DNA from: Candidatus Sulfotelmatobacter sp.
GTDB lineage: Bacteria > Acidobacteriota > Terriglobia > Terriglobales > Acidobacteriaceae
Assembly (NCBI GenBank): GCA_030040725.1
Contig: JASHTD010000038.1
Location: 1-24,446, forward strand
DNA length: 24,446 nt
Direction: 5' to 3'
Part shown: positions 1 to 6,300 of the stretch, one piece after another
How the letters are laid out: each line of letters opens with the position of its first letter
Numbering within the stretch: the stretch's first letter is position 1
The notes under the pieces: model-generated
Told to the model about the DNA's origin: nothing
What the model saw: only the letters and a program-made list of their open reading frames with translations
Databases searched by the model: none
Translations under genes and position numbers: made by a program

Positions 1-1143
1 ATTCTTCCCGTACGTGCCGCGCGTTTTCGGCTAGGCAGCGCGCTGTTTAAGCATCTCGCCCTCGAGCGCTGGATGGAGGCGCGCGAACTGCACAAACATG
101 CCATGCGCAACCGTTCCCAAACTTCATTGCATGCATTGCGCATCGGAATCAAGCGGTTTCGCTACATCGTGGAAAATTTTCTTCCCGCCGAACACAAATC
201 CTGGAGCAACGATCTTAAAGAAATGCAGGATTTGCTTGGTGAAGTGCATGACCTGGATGTGCTCTGGTCGACCGCGATTTCGTCCCATATTTTCCCGGAT
301 ACCCAGTCGCGGAAGCTTTGGCACGAGCGCATCCTCGGCGAGCGCGAGCGGCGTATCGCGCGCTATCGCGAAAAAATGGTTGGTCCCGATTCTCTTTGGA
401 ACGTATGGCGCGCTGCGTTGCCGCACGGAAAGCAAATCGAAGTCCTTGCCCTGAGACGAATGAAACTGTGGGCGGGCGGACTTGACCCCGATTTCCCGCA
501 CTCCGAGCACGTCGCCGCCCTTGCTCTGCAGCTTTACGACGGGCTCTTGCGCCTATCGTGGCAACCGGCCGTGGATTCCGCTTCTGCCCGCTCCAGTTTG
601 CTCGCTGCCGCCCTGTTTCACGACATTGGGAGGTCGCACGGCGAAAAAGATCATCAGAAGAAGTCGGTCAACCTAATCCGCAGCCATCCCAGTCCCCTGG
701 GGTGGAATGAAAAAGATCTGCAGCGCGCGGCCATCGTCGCCCGCTTTCACCGCGGTGTTTTGCCCACAAGACAGCACAGCTTGTTGCGAGATCTGCTCCC
801 CGACGAGCAGAAAGCGACGATTCAGCTGTCTGCGATTCTGCGTCTTGCCAACGCTTTCGACTCCACCCACGATGGACGCGTCCAGCATCTGCAATTGGAA
901 ACTTCTCAAAATCACCGTGTGCGTCAGAAACAAGCCAAACACCTGAAGCGGGCATCAAACGGATTTCTGCGCCGCGCCATGGCTCTATCCGCTCACGAGC
1001 CTTTGATCATCACGGCCGAGGGTTATTCACCCACAGGACCCGTGGCTCAAACTATCGCCGCCGAACGCCATTTGCTGGAGACCGTTCTGCGCAGGCCGAT
1101 TATGGTAAGGCCGATGAGAAATGCAGGCGCATCTCAAAACTAA
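1..1143 (+). CDS. CHAD domain plus Ppx/GppA-type HD domain protein (5' partial)
   Basis: The reading frame is open to the left edge, so the real start lies outside the window; the first internal ATG is at 73. An N-terminal stretch around 130-165 reads HALRIGIKRFRY, typical of CHAD domains, alpha-helical bundles rich in His and basic residues that are known to bind polyphosphate. The second half resembles the C-terminal HD domain of exopolyphosphatase/GppA. It shows HSEH (about 499-510), FHDIGR with the HD pair at 619-624, DHQKKS, ARFHRG and RLANAFDS, so the metal-binding H...HD...H...H...D pattern looks intact. I infer a polyphosphate- or nucleotide-linked phosphohydrolase or sensor; the substrate is unknown. 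The gene converges with the RES toxin gene, whose 3' end overlaps it. The domain calls are fairly sure, the function is not. Confidence 0.8.
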   Translation: MLPVRAARFRLGSALFKHLALERWMEARELHKHAMRNRSQTSLHALRIGIKRFRYIVENFLPAEHKSWSNDLKEMQDLLGEVHDLDVLWSTAISSHIFPDTQSRKLWHERILGERERRIARYREKMVGPDSLWNVWRAALPHGKQIEVLALRRMKLWAGGLDPDFPHSEHVAALALQLYDGLLRLSWQPAVDSASARSSLLAAALFHDIGRSHGEKDHQKKSVNLIRSHPSPLGWNEKDLQRAAIVARFHRGVLPTRQHSLLRDLLPDEQKATIQLSAILRLANAFDSTHDGRVQHLQLETSQNHRVRQKQAKHLKRASNGFLRRAMALSAHEPLIITAEGYSPTGPVAQTIAAERHLLETVLRRPIMVRPMRNAGASQN

Positions 1144-1621
1144 TGTTTGCGGTGCGGTTTTCGAAACATGCGCGAATCGTACCGAAGAAGTTCGGGGGCG
1201 CGTAGACGATTTTTCTGAAACCCGCATGTGCCGGATTCAGCAGGCAATTGCTCTCATTCGGCGCAAGAACTGAAGGGACCCACAGCAAACAGTGCTCTCT
1301 GCGTTCTGCAAATTGATCGCCGAATCGCGCCAGTTCGGCAGGCGCGGCCGCGTCACGCCAGTTGTCCGGCAGGAGCTTTCGGTCGATTATCTCAGCTTCT
1401 AATTCCTCGGGGACGTCGGCGGCAGCGAGAACGAGATCGTCCGGCGGTTCGTCCTTGTCCAGGTGAACGAAATACTCAAGCATCGCGAGGGATTGTTGCT
1501 CCGAGGCATAGCTTAAGCGAACACCGGGGCTCGACCAGCGTCCGCCGTAGCGGTAGGCTCCTTCGCCGTCAAAAGGATTGCCCGCGAACGCTTTGCGCAG
1601 AACGCGATAGATTCGCCTCAA
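1100..1621 (-). CDS. RES-domain toxin (NAD-degrading family), probable 3' frameshift
   Basis: The 173-residue protein has RES family features: an Arg near the N-terminus (IYRVLRK), the GEGAYRYGGRWSSPG block, a Glu in LEYFVH, and a Ser in VPSVLAPNESNCLLNPAH. Characterised relatives (MbcT, ParT and others) attack NAD+ or modify proteins with it, and are held in check by an Xre/MbcA antitoxin. The gene starts with TTG overlapping the antitoxin stop (TTGA), implying translational coupling; no ATG or GTG is available upstream in this frame. The C-terminus after YAPP is unlike the family. One extra G in the G5 run at 1194-1198 would change it to PELLRYDSRMFRKPHRKH and stop at 1140, giving the usual D-x-R ending and cutting the overlap with the convergent gene from 44 to 4 bases. 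I therefore suspect a sequencing error or a recent frameshift. Confidence 0.85.
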   Translation of the reverse strand: MRRIYRVLRKAFAGNPFDGEGAYRYGGRWSSPGVRLSYASEQQSLAMLEYFVHLDKDEPPDDLVLAAADVPEELEAEIIDRKLLPDNWRDAAAPAELARFGDQFAERREHCLLWVPSVLAPNESNCLLNPAHAGFRKIVYAPPNFFGTIRACFENRTANISFEMRLHFSSALP

Positions 1622-2055
1622 CTGATTCCGCCATAAGCGATGCGGCCGAGAACATTCTCCACCTGGCGCGCACCCGCCTCCGTGTCGATCGCCGCGACCG
1701 GCGCCAGGCCGCCCAGTGCGCGATTGGGCCGCTTCAGCCAGCGCCGCGCACGCTCCTGATCGCCCAGATAATCGCCGGCAATCGCCACCAGTCTCGCGAG
1801 CCGATACAGCCGGTCCGACTCATAACGCGCCAGCTTTCCGCTGCGCCGGCGGCGTTGCAAGCTGCGCGCCGAAAGATCAAGTGCAGCGGCGAGTTCTTTC
1901 AGCGTTAGTCCCGAAGCGCGCATTACCCGCTCGACCACTGCCGGTGGAAATCCGTCGCGAATCGCCTCCCGCATGTCGCGATCGTTCGATAAGGAACGGC
2001 CCAGGGTCCGTCTGCCGCCCAGTTCCGCGACTACCGCTTGCAGCTCGTTTACCAT
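1618..2055 (-). CDS. Xre/MbcA/ParS-type antitoxin (DUF2384)
   Basis: The 145-residue protein has a helix-turn-helix region (LTLKELAAALDLSARSLQRR, about residues 50-70) and a C-terminal DUF2384-like toxin-binding region (RPNRALGG, then DTEAGARQVENVLGRI). These are the hallmarks of antitoxins paired with RES toxins. It should bind and neutralise the downstream RES protein and repress its own promoter. I place the start at the ATG 2055-2053 rather than the in-frame ATG at 2100. A TATAAT box lies only 9 bases before this ATG and a perfect inverted repeat spans it, so the transcript would be nearly leaderless. The stop codon overlaps the TTG start of the toxin. Confidence 0.85.
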   Translation of the reverse strand: MVNELQAVVAELGGRRTLGRSLSNDRDMREAIRDGFPPAVVERVMRASGLTLKELAAALDLSARSLQRRRRSGKLARYESDRLYRLARLVAIAGDYLGDQERARRWLKRPNRALGGLAPVAAIDTEAGARQVENVLGRIAYGGIS

Positions 2056-2080
2056 TTGTCGCCCATTATAGCGACAAATG
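2053..2080 (-). promoter_or_regulatory. Inverted-repeat operator of the toxin-antitoxin operon
   Basis: Perfect 10-bp arms, catttgtcgc at 2053-2062 and gcgacaaatg at 2071-2080, are separated by 8 bases. The spacer contains the -10 box and the left arm contains the antitoxin ATG. Binding of an Xre-type dimer here would block both transcription and the start region. The repeat is seen directly; autoregulation is inferred from the family. Confidence 0.75.
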
Positions 2081-2093
2081 TCACATTGGACAA
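2065..2093 (-). promoter_or_regulatory. Sigma-70-type promoter of the toxin-antitoxin operon
   Basis: On the minus strand TTGTCC (2088-2093) and a perfect TATAAT (2065-2070) are spaced by 17 bases. The ATG at 2055 begins 9 bases after the -10 box, so transcription should start at or within a few bases of the start codon, giving a leaderless or nearly leaderless mRNA. Confidence 0.7.
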
Positions 2094-2167
2094 GATGCAC
2101 CGCTGGCGGCCGCGAAGCTTCCCAGTCACTTCCGTTTCGATGGAAACAAGGCTAGAAACGATCTGTC

Positions 2168-2725
2168 GTGACCCACTCCCAACTGGTTGAAAAAGCCGTT
2201 CGCTGGCTGCGCAGCTATCGCTGCGCCGTAGTGCTTTCCGAGCAGGCCTGTGCGAGTGGCGAAATGCCCGATGCCATCGGCTGGAAGCGCGCCTGCCATT
2301 CCGTGCTCGTCGAATGCAAAGTTACTCGCTCCGATTTTCTCGCCGACCGCGCCAAGCCTTTTCGAGTTAAACCGCAGCATGGTGTCGGTTGCGAGCGGTT
2401 CTATCTGGCTCCGCCCGGATTAATCCGCTGTGGCGAATTACCTAAGGGGTGGGGATTGCTTGAATGCGGCGCGGGTAAAGTTGAAATCACGCATCCCTCC
2501 GCCAAAGACCTTCGCAGCGCCACGGGCTTCCGCTACGAGATGAATCTGCTTCTGGCCAGCCTGCGCCGGGTCGAATTGCGCATCGAGCCGCAGTCCATTA
2601 CCGATTTTTTGAAGTGGAAAAACCGCATGGCGGAATACAATCGCGGCAGCCTGCCCGAAGGCCTTGTGGCGGCGGCAAATGAGTCCAACGCCTTTCTGGA
2701 GCCAGAGATCTCAGCAGCCGATTGA
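2168..2725 (+). CDS. PD-(D/E)XK nuclease-like protein (MmcB-like)
   Basis: The 185-residue protein has a PD-(D/E)XK signature: P34-D35, then E49-C-K51 in VECKVTRSDFLADR. It is followed by the conserved-looking GVGCERFYLAPPGLI and LPKGWGLLE blocks. The SDFLADR and YLAPPGLI features resemble the MmcB-like DNA-repair/phage-type nuclease family. The start is a GTG, with an in-frame stop 15 bases upstream (2153-2155) and no good alternative; the ribosome binding site is weak. The last bases contain the -35 box of the rhomboid promoter. It stands alone, divergent from the toxin-antitoxin operon, so a role in repair or defence is only a guess. Confidence 0.65.
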   Translation: MTHSQLVEKAVRWLRSYRCAVVLSEQACASGEMPDAIGWKRACHSVLVECKVTRSDFLADRAKPFRVKPQHGVGCERFYLAPPGLIRCGELPKGWGLLECGAGKVEITHPSAKDLRSATGFRYEMNLLLASLRRVELRIEPQSITDFLKWKNRMAEYNRGSLPEGLVAAANESNAFLEPEISAAD

Positions 2726-2749
2726 CGTCAAGTATCCAGCGAGTACAAT
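2722..2749 (+). promoter_or_regulatory. Promoter of the rhomboid gene
   Basis: TTGACG (2722-2727) and TACAAT (2744-2749) are separated by 16 bases, each matching 5 of 6 consensus positions. The -35 box overlaps the TGA stop of the upstream gene. The predicted leader before the ATG at 2800 is about 44 bases. Confidence 0.75.
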
Positions 2750-2799
2750 CTCTGGGACCGTAACCGCTTGAGCCGCAAGAAAGATCAAAAGAGAAAGAT

Positions 2800-3459
2800 A
2801 TGGGTGGGCTGATCCCCTTAAGTGACGCCTCGCGCCGTCCCCTGCGCTTCCCGGTCGTCACAGCGCTGATTGTCGCGATCAACGCCTTCATTTTCCTCCT
2901 GGAATTGGCATACGGTGACGCCTTCGTGCTTCGCTGGTCCGCGATACCTGCCAATATTGTCTCCGGCCATGGTTGGATCACAATCCTGACTGCCATGTTC
3001 ATGCACGGCAGCTGGTCGCACATCATCGGCAACATGATCTTCTTTTGGGCTTTCGGGCCGGAGATGGAAGATACGATGGGTCGCGGACGCTACCTGATTT
3101 TCTATCTGGCTGGTGGCCTGGTGGCGATGATGGCCCAGATCCTGGCGAGCCCTCATTCTTCGGTTCCTAACCTGGGCGCGAGCGGGGCGATCGCCGCCGT
3201 GATGGGAGGGTTTATTGTTACTTATCCTCGCGATCGCATCAAATCCGTTCTATTCATTTTTGTCTTTTTCAAAGTTACTTTCATTCCGGCGGTGCTGCTG
3301 ATTGGTTTTTGGTTTCTCACCCAACTGGTGCACGCCGGCGCAGTAATACAGGTGCAGACCGGTGGAGTTGCGTACATGGCGCATGTCGGGGGCTTTATTT
3401 TCGGGGCCCTTACCGCCCGGTTATTCGAGAGGTCGACACGAGTAAGGGATTACGACTGA
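2800..3459 (+). CDS. Rhomboid-family intramembrane serine protease
   Basis: The 219-residue multi-pass membrane protein has the catalytic serine in GASGAIAAVMG (Ser128) and the catalytic histidine in AHVGGFIFG (His195), plus the HGSWSHIIGNM loop/TM2 signature (69-79). About six hydrophobic segments are visible, matching the basic bacterial six-helix form. It should cleave membrane proteins within the bilayer; substrates are unknown. The ATG is preceded by a purine-rich AGAGAAAG and by a well-placed promoter. The gene converges with the propeller-repeat gene at 3516. Confidence 0.93.
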   Translation: MGGLIPLSDASRRPLRFPVVTALIVAINAFIFLLELAYGDAFVLRWSAIPANIVSGHGWITILTAMFMHGSWSHIIGNMIFFWAFGPEMEDTMGRGRYLIFYLAGGLVAMMAQILASPHSSVPNLGASGAIAAVMGGFIVTYPRDRIKSVLFIFVFFKVTFIPAVLLIGFWFLTQLVHAGAVIQVQTGGVAYMAHVGGFIFGALTARLFERSTRVRDYD

Positions 3460-3471
3460 GCCTCCATTGGG

Positions 3472-3491
3472 GGAGCCGAGAAGCTCGCTCC
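3472..3491. terminator. Small hairpin between convergent genes
   Basis: GGAG-c-CGAG, loop aag, CTCG-CTCC forms a short bulged hairpin in the 56-base gap between the rhomboid gene and the convergent gene ending at 3516. A run of six T follows the convergent gene's stop on the minus strand but precedes the hairpin. It is therefore not a classical rho-independent terminator in either direction. Confidence 0.25.
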
Positions 3492-3515
3492 GTCGTTGCA
3501 AAAAATCAGTGCGGC

Positions 3516-4679
3516 TTATTCATTCCCCTCGGCAGTATGGATGGCCAGCGTTCCCGAGTGCGGCGCTTCGTCTTCAGTTCCGAATATCCAGATATTTCCC
3601 GGCGATGGCCTCACCCCGGCAAACAAGAGATCTGACAGAAAATTACCTTCGCTTGGGTCCGGACTCGGCGCGATCGTCCACGCATTCCCGTCGTAGTGCA
3701 GAAGCAGAGTTGCCTGGTGTCCTGAGCCGTCGGCTGCAAAGCACGAGCCAAACGCCCAGATATCAGTGGGAGAATTTGCCGTTAATCCAAACAACCGATT
3801 CGATTGATAAATGCTGTTCGGTCCGACGTTAGGGCTGGGGACTATGCTCCACTTTGTCCCATCGTAGTGTTCGATCAGCGTCAAGGTTGCAGCCTCTTGC
3901 GGAGGCGGCACGGGAGTGGAGAATCCTACTGCCCACACATCATTGGGTGCCAGGGCCAGAACTCCGTTCAGTTGATTCGCTCCGTTGCCTACGTCTGGCG
4001 TAGCAACCTGTTGCCAGCCTGTGCCGTTGAAGTGCAAAGCCAGCGTGCCGCTGTCATCATTCTCTGGCCCGTTGAACCCAACGGCCCACACGTCATTGGG
4101 CGCATCGGCCGACGCTCCGTCCAGAAACGCATCGCCCGATTCCAAAGTCGAAAAGGTCCATGCCGTGCCATTCCAGTGTTCGAACAGGAAGAAAAGTTCC
4201 TCTTCATCGACCAGCAGGCTGCCGATGGCCCAAATGTCGTTGGCCGAGGTGTAGGCCATGCCGAACACGCTCGGCCGCTCTTCGGCGTTGAACTTCGGCC
4301 CAGGAAACACGCTCCACTGCGTTCCGTTCCATTGTTCAATGACCTGTCCCGGATTCGCCAGGCCGACGTTAATCGTTCCGGCAGCCCACGCGAGGGTCGG
4401 AGAAATATCAACCACGCCGGCAAGGTAACCTGTGTTATCGCCTCTGATTTTGGGAGCCGGGAATGCCGTCCAGTTCGTGCCGTCAAAGTGGATCGTCGAC
4501 TGCCCCACAGCCCAGATGTCCACTGGAGAAGATGCCGATGCGGCCTGCAGCCCGTTATCGAAGTTTTCGTTTGGTGTAGGCACCACCTTGAAGATCGAGC
4601 CCGTTTGAGCCAGCGATGGAATGACTGAAAATGAAGAAGCGATGAACCCGGCAAGCAGAGCTGTCTTTATGAATTTCAT
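3516..4679 (-). CDS. Secreted repeat protein, probable seven-bladed beta-propeller
   Basis: The 387-residue protein starts with a clear signal peptide (MKFIKTALLAGFIASSF, cleavage near SLAQ-TG). The ATG at 4679 is fixed by AGGAG (4685-4689) 5 bases upstream, so the longer frame from 4724 is rejected. Seven copies of a short motif recur roughly every 40-60 residues: DIWAVG, LAWAAG, DIWAIG, DVWAVG, DVWAVG, DIWAFG, NIWIFG. Each tends to be preceded by an H-[FWY]-[NDG]-G-[TN]-x-W strand (for example HFDGTNW and HYDGTKW). Seven such units suggest a seven-bladed propeller outside the cytoplasm. I recognise no enzymatic residues. The role is unknown, possibly binding a surface ligand or polymer. Confidence 0.75.
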   Translation of the reverse strand: MKFIKTALLAGFIASSFSVIPSLAQTGSIFKVVPTPNENFDNGLQAASASSPVDIWAVGQSTIHFDGTNWTAFPAPKIRGDNTGYLAGVVDISPTLAWAAGTINVGLANPGQVIEQWNGTQWSVFPGPKFNAEERPSVFGMAYTSANDIWAIGSLLVDEEELFFLFEHWNGTAWTFSTLESGDAFLDGASADAPNDVWAVGFNGPENDDSGTLALHFNGTGWQQVATPDVGNGANQLNGVLALAPNDVWAVGFSTPVPPPQEAATLTLIEHYDGTKWSIVPSPNVGPNSIYQSNRLFGLTANSPTDIWAFGSCFAADGSGHQATLLLHYDGNAWTIAPSPDPSEGNFLSDLLFAGVRPSPGNIWIFGTEDEAPHSGTLAIHTAEGNE

Positions 4680-4684
4680 AGATT

Positions 4685-4689
4685 CTCCT
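4685..4689 (-). promoter_or_regulatory. Ribosome binding site deciding the start of the repeat protein
   Basis: AGGAG on the minus strand lies 5 bases before the ATG at 4679 and selects it over the in-frame ATG at 4724. Confidence 0.75.
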
Positions 4690-4842
4690 GACTGAATTGC
4701 ATTCTTGAAACCGGCAAAAAGCATGAATTCTTAGTCGCCCGACGTGCAACATTACGGCGCCAGGAATCTTCGATTGTCAGGAAATTGTAATTTTTCTATG
4801 AATGTGGGGGCGGTCGTGGTCCGGAAGAGAGCGTGTTTGCGC

Positions 4843-5442
4843 CTACAACTCCCGCCGGCCTTCCATGGCCTTCAGCATGGTGATCTCGTCGGTGTATTCG
4901 ATGTCGCTGCCCACCGGAATGCCCATGGCTATGCGCGTAACTTTGATGCCGGCGCGCTTGAGCTGCTGCGAAAGGTAAGTGGCTGTGGCCTCGCCTTCCA
5001 CCGTCGGATTAGTCGCAATAATCACTTCATCCACGTTCCCGGCGTCCACGCGCGCAATCAGGTTGGAGATGCGTAACTGTTCCGGGCCAACCCCGTGCAA
5101 TGGGGAGATGGCTCCATGCAATACATGAAAAACGCCGTTGAAGTGCTTGGTTTTCTCGATGGCTGCAATGTTCGTGGGCTCTTCGACCACGCATACCAAG
5201 CGCTGGTTGCGCGTGGCACTGGTGCAATATACGCAGGGGTCGACGTCGGTGATGTTGTTGCACGCTGAGCACAGGCGCAAACTGGCTTTGACGTCGCGGA
5301 CGGCCGCGGCCAGCGCCTCGGCATCATCATCGCTCGAGCGAAGAATGTGAAAAGCCAGGCGCTGCGCACTTTTCGAGCCGACGCCCGGAAGCTTCTTCAA
5401 CTCATCGATCAGTCGCGACATGGGTTCGGCGAATCGGGACAT
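4843..5442 (-). CDS. recR: Recombination mediator protein RecR
   Basis: The 199-residue protein has normal RecR length and order. A helix-hairpin-helix region (LKKLPGVGSKSAQRLAFHIL) is followed by a zinc finger with C58, C61, C70 and C73, then a Toprim domain (VVEEPTNIAAIEKT, then VIIATNPTVEGEATA) and a C-terminal LAMGIPVGSDIEY-like block (here IAMGIPVGSDIEYTDE). With RecO/RecF, RecR helps load RecA on single-stranded DNA gaps. It ends the minus-strand dnaX-ybaB-DUF3224-recR run, only 9 bases after the DUF3224 stop. The 163-base gap downstream holds the leader of the next gene and no clear terminator. Confidence 0.97.
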   Translation of the reverse strand: MSRFAEPMSRLIDELKKLPGVGSKSAQRLAFHILRSSDDDAEALAAAVRDVKASLRLCSACNNITDVDPCVYCTSATRNQRLVCVVEEPTNIAAIEKTKHFNGVFHVLHGAISPLHGVGPEQLRISNLIARVDAGNVDEVIIATNPTVEGEATATYLSQQLKRAGIKVTRIAMGIPVGSDIEYTDEITMLKAMEGRREL

Positions 5443-5451
5443 GTGGGTGTC

Positions 5452-5961
5452 TCAATGGCTGGGAAGCGTGTACTCGAAATCGTAGGAATGCTTGCCGTCC
5501 GCCGCGATTGTGATGTTCATCTGGCCGCTGATGCCCGTTAGCTGCCCAGTACCGGAGTCGGGAACAACATTAATCGATAAGCTGCGTCCAGCTTTGCTCA
5601 TGAGACCGGTGTGGTGGAGAGAAAAACTTCCCGATCTTCCATTCAAAGTACCGTGGAAGGTTTCAATCGCGACATATGCTCCGGAAGATTGCGAACTGCC
5701 GGTGGCGAGCATCTCTCCTTTCGCACTCCCCTCGAGCTCGCCGTGGTAATGCTTGTCGATCAGCAGACGGCTGACACCGTCGACCGATTTGTCATCCTGA
5801 GGAGTGATTGTTACATCGAAGGGCCCGGTGGCATGCATGCTAGAAGTATCTTTCTCGTCCGATTTTGCCGCCTGCGTCAGCGACTGACGCGACATACCGC
5901 AAAACGCGAAAAATGCCAGTAAGAGAAGCGTTCGTGGCATCGAATGACCAAGTCGAATCAT
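5452..5961 (-). CDS. Exported DUF3224-family protein
   Basis: The 169-residue protein has a hydrophobic N-terminal signal (MPRTLLLLAFFAFCG within the first 25 residues). It then matches the DUF3224 pattern: ATGPFDVTITPQ, LIDKHYHGELEGSAKGEML, GAYVAIETFHGTLNGRSGSF, VVPDSGTGQLTGISG and SYDFEYTL. The family is a small beta-barrel-like fold of unknown function. I place the start at ATG 5961; ATG 5940 is also possible, while the longest frame (6054) would overlap ybaB. Neither start has a strong ribosome binding site. It lies between ybaB and recR (gaps 31 and 9 bases), so it is probably cotranscribed with them. Confidence 0.8.
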   Translation of the reverse strand: MIRLGHSMPRTLLLLAFFAFCGMSRQSLTQAAKSDEKDTSSMHATGPFDVTITPQDDKSVDGVSRLLIDKHYHGELEGSAKGEMLATGSSQSSGAYVAIETFHGTLNGRSGSFSLHHTGLMSKAGRSLSINVVPDSGTGQLTGISGQMNITIAADGKHSYDFEYTLPSH

Positions 5962-5992
5962 GGATTCTGTTTTTGCCCGGAATAGCTCGCGC

Positions 5993-6298
5993 TCACAGCC
6001 CGCCGATCCCCAATCCGCCAAGCATTCCGCCAACCGTTGATTGCAATTGTGCATCGATCTTTCGCGCAGCTTCGTTTACCGCCGCGAGCACCAGATCCTG
6101 CAGCATCTCTACATCGCCCGTCTTCATTGCCTCCGGGTCAATGTGCAGGCTGAGCAGTTGCTTCCGGCCGTCCATCCTCACCGTGACCGTGCCACCTCCG
6201 GATGAAGCTTCGACGACCGACTCCTGCATTTTCTTCTGCAGAGCCTCATACTGCGCTTTGGCTTTCGACATCAATTCCTGCAGATTGAAGCCGCCCAT
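5993..6298 (-). CDS. ybaB: YbaB/EbfC nucleoid-associated protein
   Basis: This 101-residue protein of the normal family size contains MSKAKAQYEALQKKMQE, a G-G-G-x-V-x-V segment (GGGTVTVRMDG), IDPEAM, and DLVLAAVNEAARKI. The C-terminus is Gly/Met-rich (GGMLGGLGIGGL), as is common in the family. YbaB dimers bind DNA and are found beside dnaX and recR in many bacteria. Its ATG follows the dnaX stop by 2 bases, so the two are translationally coupled. Confidence 0.95.
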   Translation of the reverse strand: MGGFNLQELMSKAKAQYEALQKKMQESVVEASSGGGTVTVRMDGRKQLLSLHIDPEAMKTGDVEMLQDLVLAAVNEAARKIDAQLQSTVGGMLGGLGIGGL

Positions 6299-6300
6299 GG

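Noticed and set aside
1228..1908. Plus-strand open frame of 226 codons
   Set aside because: Antisense to both genes of the toxin-antitoxin operon; rich in Arg, Pro and Ala as expected for a shadow frame.
3804..4628. Plus-strand open frame of 274 codons
   Set aside because: It lies antisense inside the propeller-repeat gene; its composition is a shadow of that gene's codons and it has no recognisable motif or ribosome binding site.
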